The position numbers and the translations under genes were made by a program. The notes beneath the pieces are model-generated. The model saw only the letters and a list, made by a program, of their open reading frames with translations, searched no databases and was not told the DNA's origin. Below, one piece after another: positions 16,270 to 24,132 of a stretch of 53,684 nt of DNA; within the stretch, counting starts at the first letter, position 1; each line of letters starts with the position of its first letter. The DNA is from a virus, in the IMG/VR virus record IMGVR_UViG_3300047172_000109, positions 1-53,684 of that record, one strand, 5' to 3'.

Positions 16270-16514
16270 GAGAGATCCCTCCTGGGATACCTTCTGAGCA
16301 GGTATAAGCTCTGGGACTGCCGCGCGAGCGCGGCGAGGGGTTACTTCAAGCCCTGGGCCTTTGGCCCCAACTTGATGGGCGTGCCTGTGATAAGAGTCGG
16401 CTCCTGGCAACCGGCAGATCACCCAGCATGAGACTAGAGATTTATTCTTGCTGAGTGTTTACCCTTTGTTCAACTTAACCTTGGGCGTTGCCCAAAACCA
16501 GGAGTCTTCTCGAA
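16270..16514. other. 245-bp leader before the coat gene
   Basis: No gene seen. It contains GCCGCG-CGAG-CGCGGC (about 16319-16334) with no U-tract, and AGGAG 11 bases before the coat ATG. No convincing sigma70 promoter. The long leader may support high expression of the coat protein. Confidence 0.5.
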
Positions 16515-17747
16515 ATGGCAAACGTACTTCTCACCATTGGCATGATTACGCGGGAGGCTGTACGCCTTTGGCGTAATACCAATGCCTTCCTCCAGCACAT
16601 CGACACGCAATACGACGACTCGTTTGCTCAGGGTGGGGCCAAAATCGGCACCGCGCTGAGGATCAGGTTGCCGAATGACTACACTGTGCGACTTGGGCCA
16701 GCCGCTCAGGTTCAAGACACCAGCGAACCATCGACCACCTTGGTCCTAGCCACCCAGCGCGGCGTCGACGTGAGCTTCAGCTCGGCGGAACGGGCCCTGA
16801 GTTTGGACGATTATTCCAAGCGCATTCTTGCCCCGGCGGTCAACAACATCGCTGGTGCGGTGGCCTATGACATCATGACTGGCAGCGAGGGTGGTGTTTC
16901 CAACATCACCACGAACCTCAGCGGCACGACGCTGCTGAGTCCCAACGCCACCACATACCTGAACTCTGGGGCGGTCCTCGATAACAACTCGGCGCCGGTG
17001 GGCAATCGCAAGATCGTCAACTCGCCCCAGACGGAGGCCAACGCGCTGGCAAGCCTCGCAGGTTTGTTCAACCCCCAGCCAACGATCTCCAAACAGTACA
17101 CCACGGGCCGGATGCAAGAGGCCCTTGGGTTTGACTGGATGAAGGATCAGACGGTTCTCACGCATACCGCTGGCTCATCGGCTGTGGGCGCGGCCACGGT
17201 GAATGGTGCGGGGCAGACGGGCCTCAACTTGGTGGTCAATGCTTTGGCCGGGACGTTCAACCAGGGCGACATCATCAACATCGCTGGTGTTTATCAGGTC
17301 AACCGCATCACCAAGCAGTCCACCGGCCGCCTGCGGCAGTTCGCTGTCACGGCCAATGTGCTGGCAGGTGCCACGACCATCCCGATCTACCCGGCGATTG
17401 TTGGACCCTCCGCCAACGGCGCCCAGGCTCAATACCAGACGGTAGCAAGCTTGCCTGCCAACGGCTCCGCGGTGAACCTTGCCGGGTCGATCCAGCCCTC
17501 CTCGCAGTATGTGAAGAACTTCTGCTACGTGCCGGAGGCCATCACAATGGCGACGGCGGACCTGGAGCTGCCGCGCGGCGTGCATGAAGCAGCGCGCGAG
17601 CAGTACGATGGTATCTCGATGCGTATGGTCACAGCGTACAGCATCGCGACTGACCAGTTCATCACTCGTATGGATATTCTGTATGGGTATCTGTATGTCC
17701 GGCCGGAGTGGGCAGTGGTAATTGCTGATGTTGTGCCGACCAACTAG
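16515..17747 (+). CDS. Major capsid (coat) protein, P22-like
   Basis: A 410-residue protein. The N-terminus MANVLLTIGMITREAVRLWR and the segment IGTALRIRLPNDYTVRLG are characteristic of P22 gp5-type coat proteins. A variable Gly/Ala/Thr-rich insertion (about 225-300) corresponds to the inserted domain of the HK97 fold. ATG 16515 is chosen over 16488 because of AGGAG and the family N-terminus. A strong terminator follows. Confidence 0.93.
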   Translation: MANVLLTIGMITREAVRLWRNTNAFLQHIDTQYDDSFAQGGAKIGTALRIRLPNDYTVRLGPAAQVQDTSEPSTTLVLATQRGVDVSFSSAERALSLDDYSKRILAPAVNNIAGAVAYDIMTGSEGGVSNITTNLSGTTLLSPNATTYLNSGAVLDNNSAPVGNRKIVNSPQTEANALASLAGLFNPQPTISKQYTTGRMQEALGFDWMKDQTVLTHTAGSSAVGAATVNGAGQTGLNLVVNALAGTFNQGDIINIAGVYQVNRITKQSTGRLRQFAVTANVLAGATTIPIYPAIVGPSANGAQAQYQTVASLPANGSAVNLAGSIQPSSQYVKNFCYVPEAITMATADLELPRGVHEAAREQYDGISMRMVTAYSIATDQFITRMDILYGYLYVRPEWAVVIADVVPTN

Positions 17748-17767
17748 GCCGCTTGCGACCACACTTG

Positions 17768-17792
17768 AAAGGGGGCCTTGTGCCCCCTTTTT
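17768..17792 (+). terminator. Rho-independent terminator after the coat gene
   Basis: AAAGGGGGC (17768-17776), loop CTTGT, GCCCCCTTT (17782-17790) and a run of five T. A perfect 9-bp stem 20 bp past the coat stop. Partial termination here would raise coat expression relative to tail genes. Confidence 0.92.
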
Positions 17793-17836
17793 GGGTGAGG
17801 GTATACCTCGAATTGATCCAATAAAAGGAGTGTGTG

Positions 17837-18055
17837 ATGGCAAGTACTGCAGCGAAGCATACCATTTACGATGGTATGAAGTTTGATGACTATGAGTTTC
17901 AGGAGTTTCCCGTTGCGATGTATAAGGGCAAAAGTGGCTATCGCGAGGCGCTTACCAAGGAGGAGATCGAGACGAACAAGAAGCTCGGCTGGCACCTGAC
18001 ACCGCCGGATGCGGAAGGAAATATCCCTGGAGCGCCTGCGACGGCGATCAAGTAA
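17837..18055 (+). CDS. Small hypothetical protein of the head-tail module
   Basis: A 72-residue acidic protein with ribosome site AAAGGAG. EFQEFPVAMYKG is followed by REALTKEEIETNKKLGW. It lies between coat and tail-adaptor genes. No family recognised. Confidence 0.65.
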   Translation: MASTAAKHTIYDGMKFDDYEFQEFPVAMYKGKSGYREALTKEEIETNKKLGWHLTPPDAEGNIPGAPATAIK

Positions 18056-18067
18056 GGAACACACTTG

Positions 18068-18808
18068 ATGAGCGGCACCCTCAGCAGTACAATAACTCCT
18101 CTCAATATCATTCTGCTTGCGTTGAAGGATTGTGGTGCTGTGGGTGTTGGGCAAAGTCCCAGGGCCGAAGATGTCTCCGATGCGATGACCAAGCTGAACC
18201 AAATGCTGGCGGAGTGGTCACGCAAGCGCTGGTTGGTTTATGAGCTAATCGAAAGTTTTATTACTTCGACCGGGGCGGTGAGCTATACCATCGGGCCCAA
18301 TGCTATGATCCCCGTATCGCCGCGCCCGAACTCCATCTCAAGTGCGTTCTTCCGCCAAAATATTAATGGGGGCTTGCCCATTGACTATCCTCTGGAAATC
18401 ATCTTGGCGAGGGAAGACTATAATAAAATTGCGCTCAAAACGATGCCAGCGTTCTCGTCGTTTTTGTACTATGACTCGGGTTTTCCGGTAGGGGATCTCT
18501 ACACTTGGCCGGTCTTACCAGCGACGTTGTATGAGCTGCATGTCACCTATAAGAAGGACCTCGCGCAGTTTACCTCCCTAAACCAAACTATCTCCATGCC
18601 GCTCGAGTATGTCAATGCAATGCAGTGGAACCTTGCATTGCGCCTGGCGCCGACCTTCCAGCTTGATCCCAACCCTATTGTAGTGGGGATGGCGAAGGAC
18701 TCTCTCAATACCATTCGTGGAGCAAATCCCCAGGTGGGGCGCTTGTCGATGCCGAGTGATCTGGTACGTCGCGGAAATTACAACATCTACAGTGACCAAA
18801 ATAGATGA
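18068..18808 (+). CDS. Tail accessory factor, P22 gp4-like
   Basis: A 246-residue protein. The N-terminal DAMTKLNQMLAEWSRKRWLV helix and the following strands match the P22 gp4 family, which binds under the portal and forms the adaptor ring (some P22 gp4 proteins also have muramidase activity). It overlaps the next gene by 4 bp. Confidence 0.85.
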   Translation: MSGTLSSTITPLNIILLALKDCGAVGVGQSPRAEDVSDAMTKLNQMLAEWSRKRWLVYELIESFITSTGAVSYTIGPNAMIPVSPRPNSISSAFFRQNINGGLPIDYPLEIILAREDYNKIALKTMPAFSSFLYYDSGFPVGDLYTWPVLPATLYELHVTYKKDLAQFTSLNQTISMPLEYVNAMQWNLALRLAPTFQLDPNPIVVGMAKDSLNTIRGANPQVGRLSMPSDLVRRGNYNIYSDQNR

Positions 18809-20295
18809 CAAGGATTTCTCTCCAGCAGGGCTTCTATCAGAGCCGCAGCTTCATCGCTAACGCGCAGAGGTGCCTCAATCTCTATCCCGAAGGCGGGACG
18901 GATGATGCGCCATCACCAACGACTTGCTATCCTACGCCGGGCCTTACGCTGATTGGAACAAATACCCCTGACTTCCAAGTAAGGTGTTTGTACACCGCCT
19001 CGAATGGCGTGCTGTTTGGAGTTATTGGTGCCAATGTTGGGTATTTTAACTCGGTCTTTAAGTGGATACAATTTGGTACTTTGCCGACGAACAGCGGCCC
19101 CTGCTATATGAAGGATAATGGTATTGATGTAGTGCTCATTGATGAAAGCACCTTTGGTTATTCGTGGGCCTTAAATAACTACAGTACCTTTGCGCAGATA
19201 AACGATCCGACAGGATTGTTTGTCGGAAGTGTAAATGTGGAATTTTTGGACTCATACTTTTTGTTTAGTGTCCCAAACACGGCGCAATTTTATTGTTCCC
19301 TAAGCAACAGCTTGACCTTTGATCCGCTCTATATTGTCTCAAAAAACGGCTCGCCTGATTTTGTAGCGTTTCTGGCCGTTTGCCAGCGTTATATTTGGGT
19401 TTTAGGCACCAAAACAACTGAGCTGTGGTATGACGCCGGGGCGACACTTTTTCCCTTTGGGGAAGTTCAGGGAACATTCTTCCAGCATGGCTGTGCGGCC
19501 CCGGCAAGCGTGGCGGTGAGTGACACTCATGTATGGTGGTTGGGGCAAGATGCCCAAGGCCAGGGCGTTGTCTATAATGGCTCAAATGCTCAGGTCACGC
19601 GAATAAGCACCCATGCCATTGAGCAAGTGATTAGTGGATTTATTCAAATTTCTGATGCTATTGGCATGACCTACCAGCAGCAAGGGCATACTTTTTACTT
19701 ACTGACGTTTCCAGCGGCTGATAGGACTTTTGTTTGGGATGACTCGGAGCAACTTTGGCATGAGCGCTGCTGGATGGATGCCAACGGCTTTGAGCATAGG
19801 CACAGAGCCAACTGCATGGCGAATGCCTATGGCAAGGTTGTTTGTGGGGATTGGGAAAATGGGAACTTGTATGAACTTGATCTCAATAACTACACTGATA
19901 ATGGCGCGCCCATCAAACGAGTGCGGGGTTTTCCACACCTTCCTACCAGCTATGACCCTAAGACTGGCCTGAGCCATCTTGAGGGAAAACGCATCAGGTA
20001 TGACCAATTTATTGCTGACTTTGAGGCCGGAGGAACTCCAGAGACGGAGTTGTTTGCCCCTGTGGGCGCTCCAGTGGTTGTGGCAACGCCGACCCTGACG
20101 ATTGCGTTTGTAGGGCCTCCAACGACGGGAACATTTGGCGTGCCCTTGGCATTTGAGGGCACAGTTTTCTACCCCGAAGATGCGGTGCAAATTGCCTTAG
20201 GCACTAGTCCAACTGTCGCGCCGACAAGTGGTTGGGTTAATGCTACGGTGCCTGGTGATGGAACATGGAGCGGCGTTTTGACGCCGGGGAGTTAA
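18805..20295 (+). CDS. Tail hub protein, P22 gp10-like, N-terminal part
   Basis: A 496-residue protein. RCLNLYPEGGTDDAPSPTTC, repeated strands such as SGPCYMKDNGIDVVLIDEST, and RYIWVLGTKTTELWYDAG are typical of gp10-type packaged-DNA stabilisation proteins (beta-propeller tail hub). After RIRYDQFIADFEAG, where homologues run into a C-terminal ISLRWS domain, this protein instead has an Ig-like domain (VPLAFEGTVFYPEDAVQIAL...) and stops. The missing C-terminal cassette is encoded at 21526-21978. Probably one functional hub now made from separate chains. Confidence 0.8.
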   Translation: MTRISLQQGFYQSRSFIANAQRCLNLYPEGGTDDAPSPTTCYPTPGLTLIGTNTPDFQVRCLYTASNGVLFGVIGANVGYFNSVFKWIQFGTLPTNSGPCYMKDNGIDVVLIDESTFGYSWALNNYSTFAQINDPTGLFVGSVNVEFLDSYFLFSVPNTAQFYCSLSNSLTFDPLYIVSKNGSPDFVAFLAVCQRYIWVLGTKTTELWYDAGATLFPFGEVQGTFFQHGCAAPASVAVSDTHVWWLGQDAQGQGVVYNGSNAQVTRISTHAIEQVISGFIQISDAIGMTYQQQGHTFYLLTFPAADRTFVWDDSEQLWHERCWMDANGFEHRHRANCMANAYGKVVCGDWENGNLYELDLNNYTDNGAPIKRVRGFPHLPTSYDPKTGLSHLEGKRIRYDQFIADFEAGGTPETELFAPVGAPVVVATPTLTIAFVGPPTTGTFGVPLAFEGTVFYPEDAVQIALGTSPTVAPTSGWVNATVPGDGTWSGVLTPGS

Positions 20296-20297
20296 AA

Positions 20298-21284
20298 ATG
20301 ACGCTTTCGATACTCTGGGCAGATGGGTTTGATAACTACAATAACGCTGTGGACTTGGCTACGGAGTACGCGCAGATTGGGTATTACAATGGTTTTGGTA
20401 CGGGGAGAACTAACGGCAAGTGCATCGTCGGAAGAAACGGCTATCTGGTTTATCAGAACTTGCCCGCGGAGTCGGACCTTACGCTTGCTGTCGCGGTGCA
20501 GCCAACATCGACATCGGTTGGTTTTGTTTTCACTTTTAGGGATATTGTCTCTGGTGACATCTTGGCGACGTTTGACTTTTCCAATACAAACCTTGTAGTT
20601 TTTACCTGCGCCAGCGGTTCGTATCAAACAGCAATTCCACTTTTGCCACAAAATAACTGGTCGCACTTGCAATGTCGGGTCCAGTCTGGAGCCAGTGGCA
20701 GTTACACAATTATGCTCAATGGCACATCGACGATTGCTTCAGGCTCGGGGTTAAACATAACGGGTTCCAGCGGAACCATTACGACGATGAACGCGGTTTA
20801 CCTGACAGGCGGTGGTGGCGGTGGGGAGTTGGATGATTTGCTTATCTGTACCGGGGGGCTGCCTGGAGATTGTCGGGTACAGACGGATTTTCCAATCTCC
20901 AACGCGAGTGTGCAGTTTACTCCTCTGGCCAATACGAACTGGCAAGAGGTTAGCGAGACTTCGATGGATGGGGATACATCGTATAACTCAAGCTCTACGG
21001 TGGGGCAAACAGATACCTTTAATTTCACTCCACTGTCTGTGCCTGCCGGGAGTACCATTATTGCGCTTTTTGTGCGAACCGCGGCGGCAAAAACTGATGC
21101 GGGTTCACGCTCGTTGCAGAATAAGATAGTTTCGGGAAGTAACTCTGCCCTGGGCACTTCTGTAGGATTGAGCACGAGCTATGAATATCAACAGGATAAT
21201 TTTACCTCGTTTCTCTCAGGTTTGGGGTTGCTGACACAGAGCGGGATTAACAGCACCACCATTGGATATACGTTGTCAGCATGA
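20298..21284 (+). CDS. LamG-like beta protein inserted in the hub locus
   Basis: A 328-residue protein with GGGGAG before ATG 20298. LSILWADGFDNYN followed by a jelly-roll-like pattern (LTLAVAVQPTSTSVGFVFTF; SHLQCRVQ) and GGGGELDDLLICTG is typical of phage concanavalin A/LamG-like tail proteins that bind glycans. It lies between the two parts of the gp10-like protein and overlaps the next gene by 4 bp. Probably a tail-tip adhesion protein. Confidence 0.6.
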   Translation: MTLSILWADGFDNYNNAVDLATEYAQIGYYNGFGTGRTNGKCIVGRNGYLVYQNLPAESDLTLAVAVQPTSTSVGFVFTFRDIVSGDILATFDFSNTNLVVFTCASGSYQTAIPLLPQNNWSHLQCRVQSGASGSYTIMLNGTSTIASGSGLNITGSSGTITTMNAVYLTGGGGGGELDDLLICTGGLPGDCRVQTDFPISNASVQFTPLANTNWQEVSETSMDGDTSYNSSSTVGQTDTFNFTPLSVPAGSTIIALFVRTAAAKTDAGSRSLQNKIVSGSNSALGTSVGLSTSYEYQQDNFTSFLSGLGLLTQSGINSTTIGYTLSA

Positions 21285-21529
21285 CGACTTCGGCAAAAGC
21301 GAGTCAGGTAACTCGAGGGTCGGTAATCAATCCGAACCCTGTGATGAAGATTTCGCAGAGTGTACGGATGACAGTTGTCAATCCAAACATCCCTATTAAG
21401 GTAAGCCAAATTTGCCGCTTGACTATCGTCCAGGCGCCGCAACCGGAGACTCTCTATTGCTGGGCGCAGCAAACGAATTTTACTAGCGTGGTGGCCGTCA
21501 CACCTGCAATTTCAATCGGTGTGTCATGA
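21281..21529 (+). CDS. Small repeat protein inserted in the hub locus
   Basis: An 82-residue protein with internal repeats of the form (V/I)NPN.(V/I)..(K/V)(I/V)SQ..R, read about three times (SVINPNPVMKISQSVR; TVVNPNIPIKVSQICR). Four-base overlaps on both sides indicate coupled translation. No family recognised. Confidence 0.55.
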   Translation: MTTSAKASQVTRGSVINPNPVMKISQSVRMTVVNPNIPIKVSQICRLTIVQAPQPETLYCWAQQTNFTSVVAVTPAISIGVS

Positions 21530-21978
21530 CAGTTATGGTCAACGCCCCGCTGGCGCCGGCCCAGAATGGTGTGCCGCTGGCAGTTGGTGGAACGGTTTAT
21601 CCGGCCTCGGACCAGGTCAAGGTTGGGATTTCCTCCAGTGGCACTGTTGCGCCTACCTCGTATGTTCAAGTTGCTGCTGCGCCGGATGGGACTTGGGCGG
21701 CCATAGTGACCCCTAACTTCAGTGGCAATGCTTACATTTGGGCTCAACAATACACCAGGACCCAGGTGCTCATTTCGCTGAGATGGAGCCTGGACAAGGG
21801 AAAGACCTTTGGAAATAAGGTTTACCAGCCGGTCGGGGCGCAAGGAGATTTTTTGAGCGTGCCGTCATGGAGACGCCTTGGTCTGGGGCGGGACGTGGTT
21901 TTTGAATTGGAATGGAGCTTCAACGGCTCCTCTGCCCTGAATGGCGCGTTTTTAGACTTTGCTGTGATGAAGACCTAG
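21526..21978 (+). CDS. Detached C-terminal cassette of the gp10-like hub
   Basis: A 150-residue protein. Residues 1-75 are an Ig-like domain paralogous to the last domain of 18805-20295 (both have GVPLA..GTV(F/Y)YP, TVAPTS and DGTW). The second half (LISLRWSLDKGKTFGN; SWRRLGLGRDVVFELEWS; ALNGAFLDF) has the pattern of gp10-family C-termini. It must be translated separately and assemble with the N-terminal part, or duplicate its role. Confidence 0.7.
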   Translation: MTVMVNAPLAPAQNGVPLAVGGTVYPASDQVKVGISSSGTVAPTSYVQVAAAPDGTWAAIVTPNFSGNAYIWAQQYTRTQVLISLRWSLDKGKTFGNKVYQPVGAQGDFLSVPSWRRLGLGRDVVFELEWSFNGSSALNGAFLDFAVMKT

Positions 21979-22016
21979 CCAGCAGGCCGCTGGTGATTTG
22001 AAAAGGAAACTGTGTG

Positions 22017-22244
22017 ATGACCGTTGACTCTGAGACAAATAAGGCCCTCGATCTAGAAGAAAAGCTTGCCATTAAATTCGATGGCAGGCCCTATATTTAT
22101 GATATTACCATCGACCAGTATCGTTTGGTGACGCAAAAGGATGTTGATAAGTTGCAGGATTTCGTACAAACTTTTGGCTCTGTCATTTATGAAATGCAAA
22201 AAGCCCAGAAAAGGTGGGAAGCCATCCTAGCGGAGGCAAATTAA
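22017..22244 (+). CDS. Small hypothetical protein
   Basis: A 75-residue acidic helical protein with AAAAGGAAA upstream. LEEKLAIKFDGRPYIYDITI then a helix-rich half (VDKLQDFVQTFGSVIYEMQK). It overlaps the next start in TAATG. Unknown. Confidence 0.6.
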   Translation: MTVDSETNKALDLEEKLAIKFDGRPYIYDITIDQYRLVTQKDVDKLQDFVQTFGSVIYEMQKAQKRWEAILAEAN

Positions 22245-22813
22245 TGAGAAACTTTCACCGCCTCGCCGAGGGGATGAACTTCTCGGCGCTCTTGCACGCT
22301 GTTATGCGGCAGCCGGAGCTTTGGAACGCTCATGATATCAGAACGACCTTTCCAGGAAGCCCTCATTCCCAGGCCGATGACATTCTGGTGAGGTTTAATG
22401 ATCTCTCCCAACATCAACTTACTGGCGAGTACACCACAAGTGCTGGCGTGAGCTTGATGGACCAGCATGAAAGTATTTGGTTCCCCGCCGCGGCGAAGCT
22501 TCCGGTCAGGCCAATTCTTGCCGACTTGATGCGGAGTGTAGAGGGTGAGCGCTTGGGGCGGGCGATCATCACACGCCTTGCCCCAGGCTGCGCTATTGCA
22601 AAGCACTCGGACTCCGGGGCGCACGCAGAGTATTATACCAGGTATCAACTGATGCTTAGGTGCGCGCCGGGGGTGATCTTTACTTGTGAGGATGAGCAAG
22701 TGCAGATGCGCTCTGGGGAGGTTTGGTTTTTCCGCAATGAACTTGAGCATGAAGTTTTTAATGGTTCGGCTGAAGATCGAATTGTGATGATAGTAGATAT
22801 TAGACATGGCTGA
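22244..22813 (+). CDS. 2-oxoglutarate/Fe(II) oxygenase, aspartyl/asparaginyl beta-hydroxylase-like
   Basis: A 189-residue protein whose second half is the double-stranded beta helix: RLAPGCAIAKHSDSG (H121, D123 as Fe ligands), GEVWFFRNELEHEVFNGS (H169) and R179 for 2-oxoglutarate. Family members hydroxylate Asp, Asn or His residues or small molecules. It is co-translated with the following acetyltransferase in the tail/ejection block, so a virion or host protein may be the substrate. The substrate is unknown. Confidence 0.75.
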   Translation: MRNFHRLAEGMNFSALLHAVMRQPELWNAHDIRTTFPGSPHSQADDILVRFNDLSQHQLTGEYTTSAGVSLMDQHESIWFPAAAKLPVRPILADLMRSVEGERLGRAIITRLAPGCAIAKHSDSGAHAEYYTRYQLMLRCAPGVIFTCEDEQVQMRSGEVWFFRNELEHEVFNGSAEDRIVMIVDIRHG

Positions 22814-23279
22814 GCAAACACGCCAGGTGACCTTTGCGGTCGAAGACTACTTCAGTTGCATTGGAGAGATAGAGAAGTTGCTGGAAAGCCATTGGCTTGA
22901 GGTTGGCACTGATAGGGACAAAATCCCTATGGACGTTGATAAGATCCAATATGGCTATCTTGCCGCCAGCGGGCAACTGCATGTCGTGGTGGCCCGCTGT
23001 GCAGGGGCAGTTGTTGGCTACCACTCGAGTATAGTAAAGCCCCATCTCAGGTATAAGTCCACTCTCATGTCTTTTGTGGATGTTTACTTCTTGCATAAGG
23101 ACTTTCGCCGTGGTATGACGGGGATCAAATTGCTCAAGTTTACTGAAGAAAGTCTCAAGGCTCGAGGGGTTAAAAAGATAGTAACCTCGACCAAGTTGAG
23201 CCTTGATATGACGCCTCTGTGGAAACGCCTTGGCTACAAACCTGTTGAAACTGTTTTATCAAAGTGGATAGGAGACTAA
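22806..23279 (+). CDS. GNAT-family N-acetyltransferase
   Basis: A 157-residue protein. DVYFLHKDFRRGMTGIKLLK is the GNAT motif A (R/Q..G.(G/A), here RRGMTG), followed by LKARGVKKI and a C-terminal LWKRLGYKPVE, typical of acetyl-CoA-dependent acetyltransferases. It overlaps the oxygenase by 8 bp. The pair may modify the same target. Confidence 0.8.
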   Translation: MAEQTRQVTFAVEDYFSCIGEIEKLLESHWLEVGTDRDKIPMDVDKIQYGYLAASGQLHVVVARCAGAVVGYHSSIVKPHLRYKSTLMSFVDVYFLHKDFRRGMTGIKLLKFTEESLKARGVKKIVTSTKLSLDMTPLWKRLGYKPVETVLSKWIGD

Positions 23280-23283
23280 ACTC

Positions 23284-24132
23284 GTGGCCATTTCTTCTGC
23301 TGTAGTTGGGCTTGTTGGAACGGTTGGAAGTGGCTTGATACAAAGCAATGCCGCCGGGCAGGCAGGCAGGGCCGCATCTAACGCTGACCAAGAGGCGGCC
23401 CTTCTCCAAGAGCAGGCTGGGCAACAAGCCAATGCCCAGGATATAGCGCAGTATAATTACGAAAGAAGCAGCCTCGCGCCATACATCAACAATGGGCAGA
23501 ATGCCTCAAATGCTCTGGCGCGCCTCACTGGAAGCGGACCGGGAGGCAATGGGATTGGACAGCTCACCGCGCAGTTCACCGGGGCGAATTTGGCCTCAAC
23601 TCCAGGTTATCAATTTACCCTACAGCAGGGCCTTGAGTCCACCCAAAATGGGTTTGCAGCGCAGGGCTTGGCCTCAAGCGGCGCGGCTATTAAGGGCGCG
23701 GGCAACTATGCCACAGGTTTGGCCCAGAGTACCTATAACCAACAGCTACAAAACTATCTCTCGCAAAACCAGCAAATATACAACATGCTCAATGGTGAAG
23801 CCCAAAATGGCCTCAATGCCTCAAGCAACCTTGGCAACTCGGGGGCGCTCATCGCCGGGAGCAACGCGCTTACCGGGGCGGCTGCTGGGGCAGGGAGTGC
23901 CATCACCGCTGGTGGTGCTGCGCAGGCTGGAGGTATTACTGGCTCGGCCGCGCCATATGGCAATGCCTTGGGCACCATTGGCAACCTTGGCGGGGCATAT
24001 GCCCTTAACCAGCTTCAGGGACAATCTGGCTACACCAATACCGATCCGGCGCAATACCAGCCTGACCAATATGCGGTCCAAGCGGGTGCTGGGATTTCAC
24101 CGGCCTACGGGCAGAATGGAGCAGCAAACTAA
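23284..24132 (+). CDS. Internal virion / ejection protein, P22 gp7-like
   Basis: A 282-residue protein with GTG start after GGAG. Gly/Ala/Gln/Asn-rich; a hydrophobic glycine-rich N-terminus (VVGLVGTVGSGLIQ) and the segment TPGYQFTLQQGLESTQNGFA, then AAIKGAGNYATGLAQSTY, match P22 gp7-type DNA transfer proteins. These leave the virion with the genome and help build the trans-envelope channel. Confidence 0.8.
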   Translation: MAISSAVVGLVGTVGSGLIQSNAAGQAGRAASNADQEAALLQEQAGQQANAQDIAQYNYERSSLAPYINNGQNASNALARLTGSGPGGNGIGQLTAQFTGANLASTPGYQFTLQQGLESTQNGFAAQGLASSGAAIKGAGNYATGLAQSTYNQQLQNYLSQNQQIYNMLNGEAQNGLNASSNLGNSGALIAGSNALTGAAAGAGSAITAGGAAQAGGITGSAAPYGNALGTIGNLGGAYALNQLQGQSGYTNTDPAQYQPDQYAVQAGAGISPAYGQNGAAN

